Part shown: positions 56,298 to 64,000 of the stretch, piece by piece
Numbering within the stretch: position 1 is the first letter of the stretch
Layout of the letters: the number at the start of each line of letters is the position of its first letter
From: Schlesneria paludicola DSM 18645
GTDB lineage: Bacteria; Planctomycetota; Planctomycetia; Planctomycetales; Planctomycetaceae
Reading direction: 5' to 3'
Length of the DNA stretch: 64,000 nucleotides
NCBI RefSeq assembly: GCF_000255655.1
Contig: NZ_JH636437.1
Location: forward strand, 62,353 to 126,352
Position numbers and translations under genes: made by a program
Notes under the pieces: generated by a model
The model's database searches: none
What the model saw: the letters and a program-made list of their open reading frames with translations, nothing else
Told to the model about the DNA's origin: nothing

Positions 56298-57494
56298 TCA
56301 TCGACGATGACGGGCAACAGAGAGAATGACTTCGTGCGTAGCAAGCAATAGCACAGAAAGCAGCACGGCGAATGATGCGACAGACTCAAGACTGATTGTG
56401 TCGCTAAGGATACCAGCCAGCCCTGGCATCAGTGCGGCGCCCACCATTCCGGCACTGGCTTGGAAGCCGACGGCGTGCGTAGCGACGTCGGCCCCCAATC
56501 GCTGCGGTGTCTTGGCCATCAGACACGGGAACATCGGAGCCAGACCCAGGCCAATGACTATCAGGCCCGTACAACTGAGCTCGACCGGCCCGCCGAAGGC
56601 AAACAGAAGTGTTCCCGCGAGTGCCGCAATCATCGCGCAACGAATCAGCAGGTCGAGCCCAAATCGAGCCGCAATGACACCGGCCACGATCCGGCCGATC
56701 CCAATCGCCGCGTAGTAACCACTGGCAAGCGGCCCGGCGACGTCGGTCGGCAAATGCCGAGATTCAGTCAGGATCGTGAAACTCCATTGTCCAACGGTGA
56801 ACTCCACCCCCACATACAGAAAGAATAGAACCATCTGCAGCCAGACGAGCGGTTCGCGCAGCGTCACCACCATGCTGATCGGAGCAATCACCTCGCCATT
56901 CTCTGAAAGATCAGGGCCAGTCCACCTGTCACGGGTGACGATGAAGATCACCATCATCACAAGCAGCAACCCCCCCACGCTGGCATATCCGATCCGCCAC
57001 GATCCCCAGTAGAGCATGACGGTCATCAGCAGTGGCCCCAACGTGGCCCCGACGCTGTAGCACGCATGCAGCCAGTTCACATGCTTGGCCGAGAAATGCT
57101 TGGAACTGTACGCGTTCAATCCGCTATCGATCCCGCCGGACCCTAGACCCCAGATCACCGCGCACGCGACAAACAAAGGCCAACTCGGCGCCAGGCTAAA
57201 CCCGAACATCCCCAGTGCCACCAGCCCGCTACTCACCCACAGTAGATTCCCTAGCCCCATCGCATGCGTGATCGTGCCACCGAAGAAACCGGAAGCACAA
57301 TAGCCGCAACCGAGGGCGATGAAGACCAGTCCAAACCCACTCTGCGGCAAGGAAAACAGATCGCGCACGGACGGCCACGCCACTCCCGCGATCGGATCGG
57401 GCAAACCAAGGCTGACGAATCCCAGATAGGCAATCGAAAGTAGAAACACTGTTGGCAACGGCTTGTCAGCACCCGATTCCGTCTTCTCATTCAT
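56298..57494 (-). CDS. MFS transporter (FucP-like sugar permease group)
   Basis: A protein of 398 residues with about twelve transmembrane helices. The first half shows LGFVSLGLPDPIAGVAWPSV and LGCGYCASGFFGGTITHAMG, resembling the fucose/glucose-type major facilitator proteins. The central loop carries DRWTGPDLSENGEVI. The second half begins VLFFLYVGVEFTVGQWSFTI, a family hallmark. The substrate is probably a sugar but is not proven. Convergent with the anti-sigma-like gene (13-bp gap). Confidence 0.85.
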   Translation of the reverse strand: MNEKTESGADKPLPTVFLLSIAYLGFVSLGLPDPIAGVAWPSVRDLFSLPQSGFGLVFIALGCGYCASGFFGGTITHAMGLGNLLWVSSGLVALGMFGFSLAPSWPLFVACAVIWGLGSGGIDSGLNAYSSKHFSAKHVNWLHACYSVGATLGPLLMTVMLYWGSWRIGYASVGGLLLVMMVIFIVTRDRWTGPDLSENGEVIAPISMVVTLREPLVWLQMVLFFLYVGVEFTVGQWSFTILTESRHLPTDVAGPLASGYYAAIGIGRIVAGVIAARFGLDLLIRCAMIAALAGTLLFAFGGPVELSCTGLIVIGLGLAPMFPCLMAKTPQRLGADVATHAVGFQASAGMVGAALMPGLAGILSDTISLESVASFAVLLSVLLLATHEVILSVARHRR

Positions 57495-57789
57495 TGTCCG
57501 TCACCCATCCCTGATCAGAAAGCCGGCCACACCCTCGCCTCGAAGCCGCAACCGGCGTGCCCGAGCCATCACTCCACGGCCACTCGGCGACGAAATGGTG
57601 AGAAGACTATTACCAGCGAGGACAGACGAAACACAATGCGGGATCGATTTCAGGTCGACCGCGATTGGCTCCAAAGGGCGATGTTGGGCAGGATCTCCAT
57701 AAAACGGCTTGTCATGAAAAGATGAACATGGGACAGTCGAACGAGTGGCACAGCCATTGGAAACCAACTTGTCGAATGGAAAGGATCAA

Positions 57790-58152
57790 ATGAACAAACG
57801 CGTTCGAATCATCCTGTCCGTGGTTGGGCTCCTCTCCTTGTGTTTGATCGTTCCAAACACCGAAGCCCGTCCGAAGTTTCGAAAGATCTTCCAAACCACC
57901 TATGAGACACAGTTCGCGGGGAAAGATTTCGGGATCGAATCCTGTACGATCTGCCATGACAAAGTGAACAACAATTTGCGTCCCAGGAACAATTACGGAG
58001 ACACGCTCGCAGAATTGTTGCCGAAGAAGAACACCACCGATGAGGCCACGATCCAGTCTGCACTCAAGGACGCCGAAGAAAAACCGAGTGCAATCGAAGG
58101 CAAAACCTTCGGCGACTTGATCCGAGAAGGACGACTTCCGGCATCGAAATAG
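57790..58152 (+). CDS. Small secreted protein with one heme-c motif
   Basis: 120 residues from ATG 57790 (AAGGA upstream; the frame is open to 57745). A signal peptide (IILSVVGLLSLCLIVPNTEA) is followed by a short mature protein with ESCTICHDKVNNNLRP. CxxCH (Cys52, Cys55, His56) is the covalent heme-attachment site. The rest is a short helical region. It is either a tiny monoheme cytochrome c or a related redox protein. No electron-transfer partner is nearby. It is followed by the bfr terminator on the opposite strand. Confidence 0.65.
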   Translation: MNKRVRIILSVVGLLSLCLIVPNTEARPKFRKIFQTTYETQFAGKDFGIESCTICHDKVNNNLRPRNNYGDTLAELLPKKNTTDEATIQSALKDAEEKPSAIEGKTFGDLIREGRLPASK

Positions 58153-58267
58153 ACAACGACCGAGGTTTCAGCAGGTACATGTCATGCCGGGCGGGGTGAC
58201 AACCACATCATGGGATTTCACAATTCGGTGTTTTGGAACTTGTCTGCCAGCAGCAAAGATCCGGCAC

Positions 58268-58311
58268 AAAAAACAGGGACTTCATTCTCGAAAACGAATG
58301 AAGTCCCTGTT
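58268..58311 (-). terminator. Intrinsic terminator of bfr
   Basis: On the minus strand, a perfect 16-bp stem (AACAGGGACTTCATTC at 58311-58296, complement at 58287-58272) is followed by a T-run (58273-58268). It lies about 100 bases after the bfr stop. It could also end transcription from the opposite side. Confidence 0.8.
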
Positions 58312-58409
58312 GGATTGCGATGGTCACCCGTCAGGATTCGCTCTTCGCGGTCCTGCTGGGGATTGATCGTGGTCGGCAGTGATACCCACCAGCATGAAAA
58401 TGCCGAGAA

Positions 58410-58898
58410 TCAGTGACCGCCTTCTTTGTCCTCACCCAGTTGCTGGGCGAGGTAGTTTTGGATGCCGAGCTTGCTGATCAGGTCCAGTTGGGCTTCGAGC
58501 CAATCGACGTGTTCTTCCGATTCCACCAGAATTCCTTCGAGCAGATCCCGGCTGCCGCCGTCTTTATTGTCGAGACAAATCTGGATCGCTTCGTTGTAGG
58601 AATGCACGCCTTTGGTCTCGAGCGCCAAGTCGTTCTCGAATTGTTCCTGCACCGTAGTCCCGACACGGATGACATCGTAACGAGCAATCTCGGGGACACC
58701 TTCCAGGAAAATGATCCGGTCGATCAGCTTTTCCGCATGCTTCATCTCGCCGATCGATTCGACGTAATGCTTATCGGCAAGCTTGTTCAGGCCCCAGTTG
58801 CGACACATCTTCGACTGAACGAAGTACTGATTGATGGCCGTCAGCTCGATGGTCAGACCGGCGTTGAGTGCGTCGATAACGACTTGATTTCCCTGCAT
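58410..58898 (-). CDS. bfr: Bacterioferritin
   Basis: 162 residues from ATG 58898 (the frame is open to 59000, but that part is not conserved). It stores iron and heme as a 24-subunit shell. The ferroxidase ligands Glu18, Glu51 and His54 are present (IELTAINQYF, IGEMKHAEK), as are the later Glu and EEHVDWLEAQLDLI. Met52 in GEMKH, the axial heme ligand between subunits, is conserved, so this is a heme-binding bacterioferritin rather than a ferritin-like Dps. Divergent from cstA. Confidence 0.95.
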   Translation of the reverse strand: MQGNQVVIDALNAGLTIELTAINQYFVQSKMCRNWGLNKLADKHYVESIGEMKHAEKLIDRIIFLEGVPEIARYDVIRVGTTVQEQFENDLALETKGVHSYNEAIQICLDNKDGGSRDLLEGILVESEEHVDWLEAQLDLISKLGIQNYLAQQLGEDKEGGH

Positions 58899-59203
58899 GG
58901 ATGAATTCTCGTTTTCTAGGTGGATTGCGACGAAATCCAGTGATACACGTGGCATTGGCCGGGGAATACATCCCCAAAAACAGCTTGCTGCCGCACGCAA
59001 GTCACCGATGGAATTTGGTTTGCAGCGGATTGTAGAACGAAACGAGGACGATCGCCATTGAGACGGCGACAGGCCTTCTTCCGGTCACCGTCTTCGCAAT
59101 TTGGGATGTCACGGCGAACGACTCGTGATAATCTGGTGAAATCACCGATCAACGATCCCCGCTTCGACAAGCGTTGCTGGGCTCCCCCCGCGGAAAAGTC
59201 AAA
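58899..59203. other. Divergent bfr/cstA promoter region
   Basis: 305 bases without a gene. No Fur-box-like repeat was recognised by eye. Confidence 0.4.
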
Positions 59204-61012
59204 ATGAGTATGCTCGTTATCGTCCTCGCATCAGCCGCCATTTTGTCGGTCGCGTACCTGACCTATGGTCCGCTGTTGGTGCGTTTGCTCAAGCTCGACC
59301 CCAAAGCGCAGACGCCCGCGTACGAATTGCGCGACGACGTGGACTATGCACCACTTGCCCCGAACGAGCTCCTCAGCCAACACTTTTCCGCGATTGCCGC
59401 CGCCGGACCGATCGTCGGCCCGATTCTGGCGGGTGTGATGTTTGGATGGTTGCCCGCTTTGATCTGGATTCTGGTTGGTTCGATCCTGATCGGCGGCGTG
59501 CACGACTTCACGGCCCTGGTTGCCTCGATCAGGCATAAAGCCAGGTCGATTGCCGAAGTCGTGCGAGATCACATGAGTCGACGAGCGTTCGTGCTGTTCC
59601 TTAGTTTTGTCTGGCTGGCCCTCGTCTACATCATTGTGGCCTTCACCGACGTCACCGCCGCATCGTTCGTCGGGACACAGACTCTGGAAAATGGTGAAAC
59701 AGTAACCGGTGCCGGGATCGCATCGTCCTCGCTCATGTATCTCGCCCTGCCGATCATCATGGGTCTCTTGCAACGATACGCGAAGCTTTCGGTTGGCTGG
59801 GCCATCATCATTTTTCTGCCAATGGTGGGCGTGTCAATCTGGGCGGGACAATATCTTCCGGTTGACATGACGGCGATGTTGAAACTGGTTTATCCTGCTG
59901 CAAACGATGCTATGGCACACAAGACTTGGGATTTTTTGCTTTTGGCTTATTGCTGTGTGGCGTCCGTCGTTCCAATGTGGCTACTGCTGCAACCTCGTGG
60001 TCATCTGGGCGGGTATTTCCTGTACGTCGCACTCGCAGCAGGGGCGGTGGGGCTGCTGTTTGGCGGAGCAGAAGTGAAGTACCCCTACTTCAATGGCTGG
60101 ACGACGGCCAAAGGGGAAACGCTATTCCCCGTGCTGTTCATTACGATCGCCTGTGGGGCCTGCTCGGGATTCCATTCGCTGATCGCGTCGGGAACGACAT
60201 CCAAGCAGTTGCGATATGAAACTGATGCCCGCGTCATCGGCTACGGCGCAATGCTGCTCGAAGCGATGGTCGCAATCGTGTCGCTCAGTTGCGTCATGAT
60301 TCTCGCCAAGGACGCACCTCTCTTGAAAGATGGCCAGCCAAATCTGATATATGCCCAAGGCATCGGCGCACTGCTCGAACAATTCTCGGCGTTCGTGCGA
60401 GCTCGCGGTTGGAGTGGGTTCCATCTTTCCAGTCAGCTGACGGTGTCGTTCGCCCTGATGGCGTTTACAACATTCGTTTATGACACGCTGGATGTATGCA
60501 CCCGGTTGGGGCGGTACATCATTCAGGAATTGACCGGGTGGCACGACGCCAAGGGCCGCTGGATGGGAACGTTACTGACGGCTGGCGTGCCGGTGTTTTT
60601 CGTGATGCAGTCGATCAACGGAGTCGACGGCAAGCCCGCACCACTCTGGCGAGTCTTCTGGGCGCTTTTCGGAGCGAGCAACCAGTTACTCGCGGCGTTG
60701 ACACTGCTGGGCGTGACGGTCTGGCTCTGGCAAACACGACGCGAGCTCTGGGTTCTGTTTGTCGTGGGACTTCCAACCGTGTTCATGTACACCATGAGCA
60801 CTTGGGCGCTCGGCCGTATGATCTACAACTACGTTCGCCAATTGCAGGGGCCGACGTCACCTCAGCAGATCACCTATGTGTTGCTGGGCATTTCGATCTT
60901 GCTGCTGGTTCTGGCACTGGCAATGCTGGTCGAAGCGGTGATGGCCCTGACGCGTAGCTCGAATGGCGGTTCACGTCCAAATGCCCCGACTCCGGCAATG
61001 GTCTCCGGCTGA
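59204..61012 (+). CDS. cstA: Carbon starvation protein A (peptide/pyruvate transporter)
   Basis: 602 residues from ATG 59204 (GGAAA upstream; the frame is open to 59174). A polytopic inner-membrane protein of the CstA family, known to import pyruvate or peptides under carbon limitation. The diagnostic N-terminal block SQHFSAIAAAGPIVGPILAG, then IGGVHDF and IRHKARSI, is clear; later ACGACSGFHSLIASGTTSKQ and DTLDVCTRLGRYIIQE also match. The length lies between the short (about 480) and long (about 700) forms. Divergent from bfr. Confidence 0.92.
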   Translation: MSMLVIVLASAAILSVAYLTYGPLLVRLLKLDPKAQTPAYELRDDVDYAPLAPNELLSQHFSAIAAAGPIVGPILAGVMFGWLPALIWILVGSILIGGVHDFTALVASIRHKARSIAEVVRDHMSRRAFVLFLSFVWLALVYIIVAFTDVTAASFVGTQTLENGETVTGAGIASSSLMYLALPIIMGLLQRYAKLSVGWAIIIFLPMVGVSIWAGQYLPVDMTAMLKLVYPAANDAMAHKTWDFLLLAYCCVASVVPMWLLLQPRGHLGGYFLYVALAAGAVGLLFGGAEVKYPYFNGWTTAKGETLFPVLFITIACGACSGFHSLIASGTTSKQLRYETDARVIGYGAMLLEAMVAIVSLSCVMILAKDAPLLKDGQPNLIYAQGIGALLEQFSAFVRARGWSGFHLSSQLTVSFALMAFTTFVYDTLDVCTRLGRYIIQELTGWHDAKGRWMGTLLTAGVPVFFVMQSINGVDGKPAPLWRVFWALFGASNQLLAALTLLGVTVWLWQTRRELWVLFVVGLPTVFMYTMSTWALGRMIYNYVRQLQGPTSPQQITYVLLGISILLLVLALAMLVEAVMALTRSSNGGSRPNAPTPAMVSG

Positions 61013-61057
61013 TTCGATTCGGACGGAATCACAGCGCGCCATTCGCGAACGATGATC

Positions 61058-62227
61058 TCACACCAACGCGGGCTGCCGGGTCGATGAGCCCAACAGTTCG
61101 GACAGTGGGGCATCGGTGATTAATGGAATCGATTTGCCGTCGATTTCGACCGTTTGCGAGGTATCAACACCGAACCAGTTCAACAGGGTCGAAGTGAGTT
61201 CGCCCGGTACAACAGGACGTTCGATCGGCTCACGTGCCATCGCATCGCTGGCGCCAATCACCAATCCACCCGGCACCTTGCCACCAGCCACCACGGCCGA
61301 CCAGCACGACGGCCAATGATCGCGTCCCATGTTCTCGTTCACATGCGGGGTCCGACCAAATTCGCCGGTCACAACAACCAGAGTGTCGTCGAGCAATCCG
61401 CGCTGACCGAGATCGTCAAGCAGCCCCGAAAGCGCACGATCGAATTCCGGGCACAGTCGATCCTGGTAATCGAACAATGTCGCTGGTCCGCAATTTCTGT
61501 CGCCGTGGCAATCCCAAGTCATTTGATTGCGAAGTGAGTCAAACAGGTTGACCGTGACACATCGAGTGCCACGCTCGACGAGCTGTCGTGCCTGCAGCAG
61601 CTTTCGCCCAAATGAACTGTGTCCGTACAGGCGCTGAATGGATTCGGGTTCTTCGTCGGGCTCCGCAGAGATTGTGAGCGGATTCCAATCGGTTCCCAGA
61701 ACCCCTGCGGATTGTCCGCGATAGGTCGAAACACCAGTATCGAACAATGGTTGAGGCAATACGACGCTGACCGGCGCACCGTTGCGGGCATCGACATTCT
61801 GAGCGACCACGCTGCTCCAGTTCGGAAACTGCGCCGGGCCAAAAGACAACTGGCCCGTTTGCAGCAACTGCATTCCCGTTTCATGAATCGGTGCCGCATC
61901 ATGGTTGAGCGAGCGAATCACGCAGAGTTGATCCGCTCGGCGAGCCAGCCCGGGTAACGATTCACCAAACCGCACGCCGGGAATCGAAGTTTCGATCGAC
62001 TTGAACGGCCCGCGAATGCTGGCGGGCGCCTCGGGCTTGGGATCAAACGTTTCCAGTTGGCTGGCACCGCCGGTCATCAAGATGAAGATCGCGCGTCGGC
62101 TGGTACCGCCGGTCAAGGCGGCCGCCCGAGCCGCACCAGTTAATCCCACGACAGTCAGACTGCCAGCGCGCAGGAAGTCACGGCGCGATACGCCATCCGC
62201 GTCGGGCATGACTTCACTTGCCGACAT
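61058..62227 (-). CDS. DUF1501 protein with a Tat signal
   Basis: 389 residues from ATG 62227 (AAAGGAAA upstream; the frame is open to 62266). The twin-arginine signal is VSRRDFLRAGSLTVVGLTGA (about 13-32). The mature protein contains ILMTGGASQLETFDPKP, the entry of DUF1501, and ends with VTGEFGRTPHVNENMGRDHW, another family hallmark. DUF1501 is a sulfatase-like fold (alkaline-phosphatase superfamily), very abundant in planctomycetes and usually paired with a DUF1549/DUF1553 cytochrome-like protein. Here no such partner is adjacent. The substrate is unknown. Confidence 0.88.
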   Translation of the reverse strand: MSASEVMPDADGVSRRDFLRAGSLTVVGLTGAARAAALTGGTSRRAIFILMTGGASQLETFDPKPEAPASIRGPFKSIETSIPGVRFGESLPGLARRADQLCVIRSLNHDAAPIHETGMQLLQTGQLSFGPAQFPNWSSVVAQNVDARNGAPVSVVLPQPLFDTGVSTYRGQSAGVLGTDWNPLTISAEPDEEPESIQRLYGHSSFGRKLLQARQLVERGTRCVTVNLFDSLRNQMTWDCHGDRNCGPATLFDYQDRLCPEFDRALSGLLDDLGQRGLLDDTLVVVTGEFGRTPHVNENMGRDHWPSCWSAVVAGGKVPGGLVIGASDAMAREPIERPVVPGELTSTLLNWFGVDTSQTVEIDGKSIPLITDAPLSELLGSSTRQPALV

Positions 62228-62799
62228 CCCAGTTTCCTTTCGCCAACCCCAATCCCAAAAGTTCATCTTACTGTATCGTCCTGCAATCGGGTTGAAAACG
62301 GCGGCACCTATTCATCAGTCGGTTCAGACCGGACAGTGATTCGTCGCCATGTGGTGACTCGGGATAAGGTGAACTCGGACCACGTGAACGCAAAACGGTT
62401 AATGTTGTGCCTTCCCTCAGCGGTGATCGCCATGCGATCATCGACTGTATTATTATTGACATCGACCATTGTGCGTTTCGTCATGGCTTCCATCTGCCCA
62501 GATTACCAAGCCGTGCGGTGGACTGTGCAAACCTGCAAACCGTGCTTATCCTGCGGCTGGCAGCAATCAGGCCGCCTGGCAAAACAATTCCGGTCGTAGC
62601 GATCATTCACCGCAAGTTAATGGACCGCCGCGATCACCCTGACAGGATTCGCCGAATCTCCAGAAGGCCGAAAGACGCAGGATGCCGTGGTGCCCGCCAT
62701 TTTCAAAATACTGCGGGACGACACAGCCATTGGCAGGTGGGCAATCCGTTGATTGCCTGTAACCATCAGAAATACCCTCAATGACAGAGATGAGATTCG
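62228..62799. other. Gene-free stretch before kduD
   Basis: About 570 bases. Short open frames exist on both strands but have odd compositions (Arg/His/Pro-rich) and no start signals. I see no repeat or RNA motif. The kduD promoter must be here. Confidence 0.4.
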
Positions 62800-63561
62800 A
62801 TGATTCTCGATCTATTTAAACTCGACGGGCGTGTGGCACTCGTGACGGGCGCCAGCCGGGGACTTGGGCAAGCGATGGCGGTGGGATTGGCGCAAGCCGG
62901 CGCAGACATCGTCGGTGTCGGCCGGTCGACCGATTGGAGCGAGATCGAAACGCCCGTTCGTGAAGCCGGCCGTAAATTTTGGGGATTCTCGGCGGATCTT
63001 AGTTTGCCAGCTGATCGAGAAGGGCTGGTCGATCGCATCGTCGAACAGACTGGCCGGGTGGACATCCTGGTCAATAATGCAGGAATCTCGCACAGACATC
63101 CTCCCGAAGAATATCCGATGTCCGAATGGCACCAACTGATGGAAGTCCACTTGCACGCCTCGTTCGATCTCTCGCAACAAGTGGCGAAGTTCATGTTGAA
63201 ACGCGGACGCGGAAAGATCATCAATATTGGATCGGTGATGACGTTTGAAGGGGGATTGAATATTCCCGCTTACGCCGCCGCCAAGCATGCGCTGGCCGGG
63301 TTGACCAAGTCCCTGGCCAACTCGTGGGCCAAAAGTGGAATTAACGTCAACTGCATCTGTCCGGGCTATTTCGAAACAACGCTCTCGCACGTTCTGCAAC
63401 GCGATCCCGTAAGAGGCCCACAGATCCTCGATCGCATTCCCGCTGGACGCTGGGGACAACCGGAAGAGCTCGCCGGACTCTGCGTGTTTCTGGCGTCTGA
63501 CGCGTCCAACTACATGCACGGCAGTACCGTCGCCATCGATGGCGGATGGCTTTCGCGCTAA
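62800..63561 (+). CDS. kduD: 2-dehydro-3-deoxy-D-gluconate 5-dehydrogenase (SDR)
   Basis: A protein of 253 residues, full length. A short-chain dehydrogenase that in pectin breakdown reduces 5-keto-4-deoxyuronate-derived ketodeoxygluconate with NAD(H). The cofactor motif is TGASRGLGQ (about 16-24), followed by NNAG (92-95); catalytic Ser145, Tyr158 and Lys162 are in place. KduD rather than a general SDR is suggested by GLAQAGADIVGVGR, QILDRIPAGRWGQPEEL and the end VAIDGGWLSR. No other pectin genes are in the window, so the pathway is open. Confidence 0.85.
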   Translation: MILDLFKLDGRVALVTGASRGLGQAMAVGLAQAGADIVGVGRSTDWSEIETPVREAGRKFWGFSADLSLPADREGLVDRIVEQTGRVDILVNNAGISHRHPPEEYPMSEWHQLMEVHLHASFDLSQQVAKFMLKRGRGKIINIGSVMTFEGGLNIPAYAAAKHALAGLTKSLANSWAKSGINVNCICPGYFETTLSHVLQRDPVRGPQILDRIPAGRWGQPEELAGLCVFLASDASNYMHGSTVAIDGGWLSR

Positions 63562-63910
63562 AGTCTTGTCTGCGAAATTTTTTGGGTAGCCCGGATCAGA
63601 GGTCTTTGCCGAAACTCTGGGGCTTCCAGCGATTCGCTCATCCAGTTCCAGCCACCCAACCCGTATTTTTAGACCCGGCAAAGCACTTGCCCAGAGCTGT
63701 CGAAAGCGAACTTTCGACGGCGGAACTTACTTTAATGAACGACAACAGGGGCCCTGTGACGGCGCGATCGGGCGAGAACAATTCAGGCCGCAATCTTGTG
63801 AACAAGCGAACGTGTCGTACTATATTCAAGACATTCGCCCACACATCTTGCACAAAGTTCCGTTTGGTCCACTCGTCGCATCCCGTTGATTCCTGCGGCA
63901 GAAAATTTCT
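63562..63910. other. Intergenic region before hemB
   Basis: 349 bases without a gene. I saw no clear terminator after kduD and no recognisable regulatory motif. Confidence 0.4.
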
Positions 63911-64000
63911 ATGAGCGATCTACGTCCTTCGCCATCAGGTCAATTTCCCCAAACACGCCTGCGTCGAAATCGACGCCATGACTGGTCGCGACGACTGGTG
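63911..64000 (+). CDS. hemB: Start of delta-aminolevulinic acid dehydratase (partial)
   Basis: The first 30 codons from ATG 63911 to the window end read MSDLRPSPSGQFPQTRLRRN, then RRHDWSRRLV. The segment FPxTRLRRxRRxxWxRRLV is the typical N-terminus of bacterial HemB (porphobilinogen synthase), the second step of tetrapyrrole synthesis. The catalytic lysines lie beyond the window. The identification is strong for the motif, but only 30 residues are available. Confidence 0.8.
   Translation, partial: MSDLRPSPSGQFPQTRLRRNRRHDWSRRLV

Noticed and set aside
58413-58904. 163-codon open frame opposite bfr
   Set aside because: Exactly antisense to bacterioferritin, which is certain.
62407-62784. 125-codon open frame upstream of kduD
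   Set aside because: Arg/His/Pro-rich, no ribosome binding site, no recognisable fold.

Overview
The window looks like chromosomal DNA of a planctomycete (phylum Planctomycetota, order Planctomycetales; a Schlesneria-like genus is a guess). The evidence is a classic DUF1559 protein with a prepilin-type N-terminus and an H-X9-DG C-terminus, DUF1559 relatives, a Tat-exported DUF1501 protein, BlaI/M56 regulatory pairs, a BatA-like double-transmembrane VWA protein, FG-GAP/VCBS exported proteins, moderate-to-high GC and long intergenic gaps. No rRNA, tRNA, CRISPR array, phage or complete insertion sequence was found. About 45 genes are supported, mostly in short operons or alone.

Layout. 1-6.5 kb: tail of a CPBP intramembrane protease, a large RND/MMPL transporter, a small membrane protein, and a Mn/Fe-type ABC pair (ATPase and binding lipoprotein) with no permease beside it. 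6.7-13.5 kb: housekeeping genes (RluA-family pseudouridine synthase, a membrane-anchored YfgM-like protein, DinB, VOC, aconitase). 13.8-21.1 kb: exported FG-GAP protein, small lipoprotein plus DUF1559 pseudopilin, a divergent PAS-AraC regulator, and an S9 peptidase. 21.4-27.3 kb: lepA, then a three-gene unit (tiny membrane protein, kinase-like/methyltransferase fusion, membrane sulfatase-like phosphotransferase) that looks like a cell-surface modification module of unknown function. 27.6-34.8 kb: secreted metallopeptidase with a lectin-like tail, DUF1294, zinc-ribbon membrane protein, and a VWA protein translationally coupled to a ceramidase-like enzyme. 34.9-46.6 kb: transporters, hypothetical proteins, two unusual DUF1559 variants, an RDD protein, and a guanidinium exporter gene preceded by a guanidine-III riboswitch. 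47.2-52.6 kb: BlaI repressor and a 1675-residue M56 sensor/peptidase. 52.7-64 kb: phosphatase, class I aldolase, ECF sigma with a membrane partner, MFS transporter, single-heme protein, bacterioferritin, CstA, DUF1501, KduD and the start of hemB.

Best observations. (1) A guanidine-III riboswitch with a matching promoter and Shine-Dalgarno site in front of sugE/gdx. (2) Two families of dispersed intergenic repeats. One resembles RAYT-associated REP sequences; its copies sit at the unusual 3' end of the metal-binding lipoprotein gene and in the place where the missing permease would be expected. (3) A 29-bp near-perfect inverted repeat between the DinB and VOC genes. (4) The surface-modification trio. 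(5) The giant BlaI-controlled M56 protein with a 14-bp hairpin directly before the repressor's ribosome binding site. (6) A likely N-terminal frameshift in a DUF4272 gene.

Family assignments rest on motifs read by eye. No similarity search was run.
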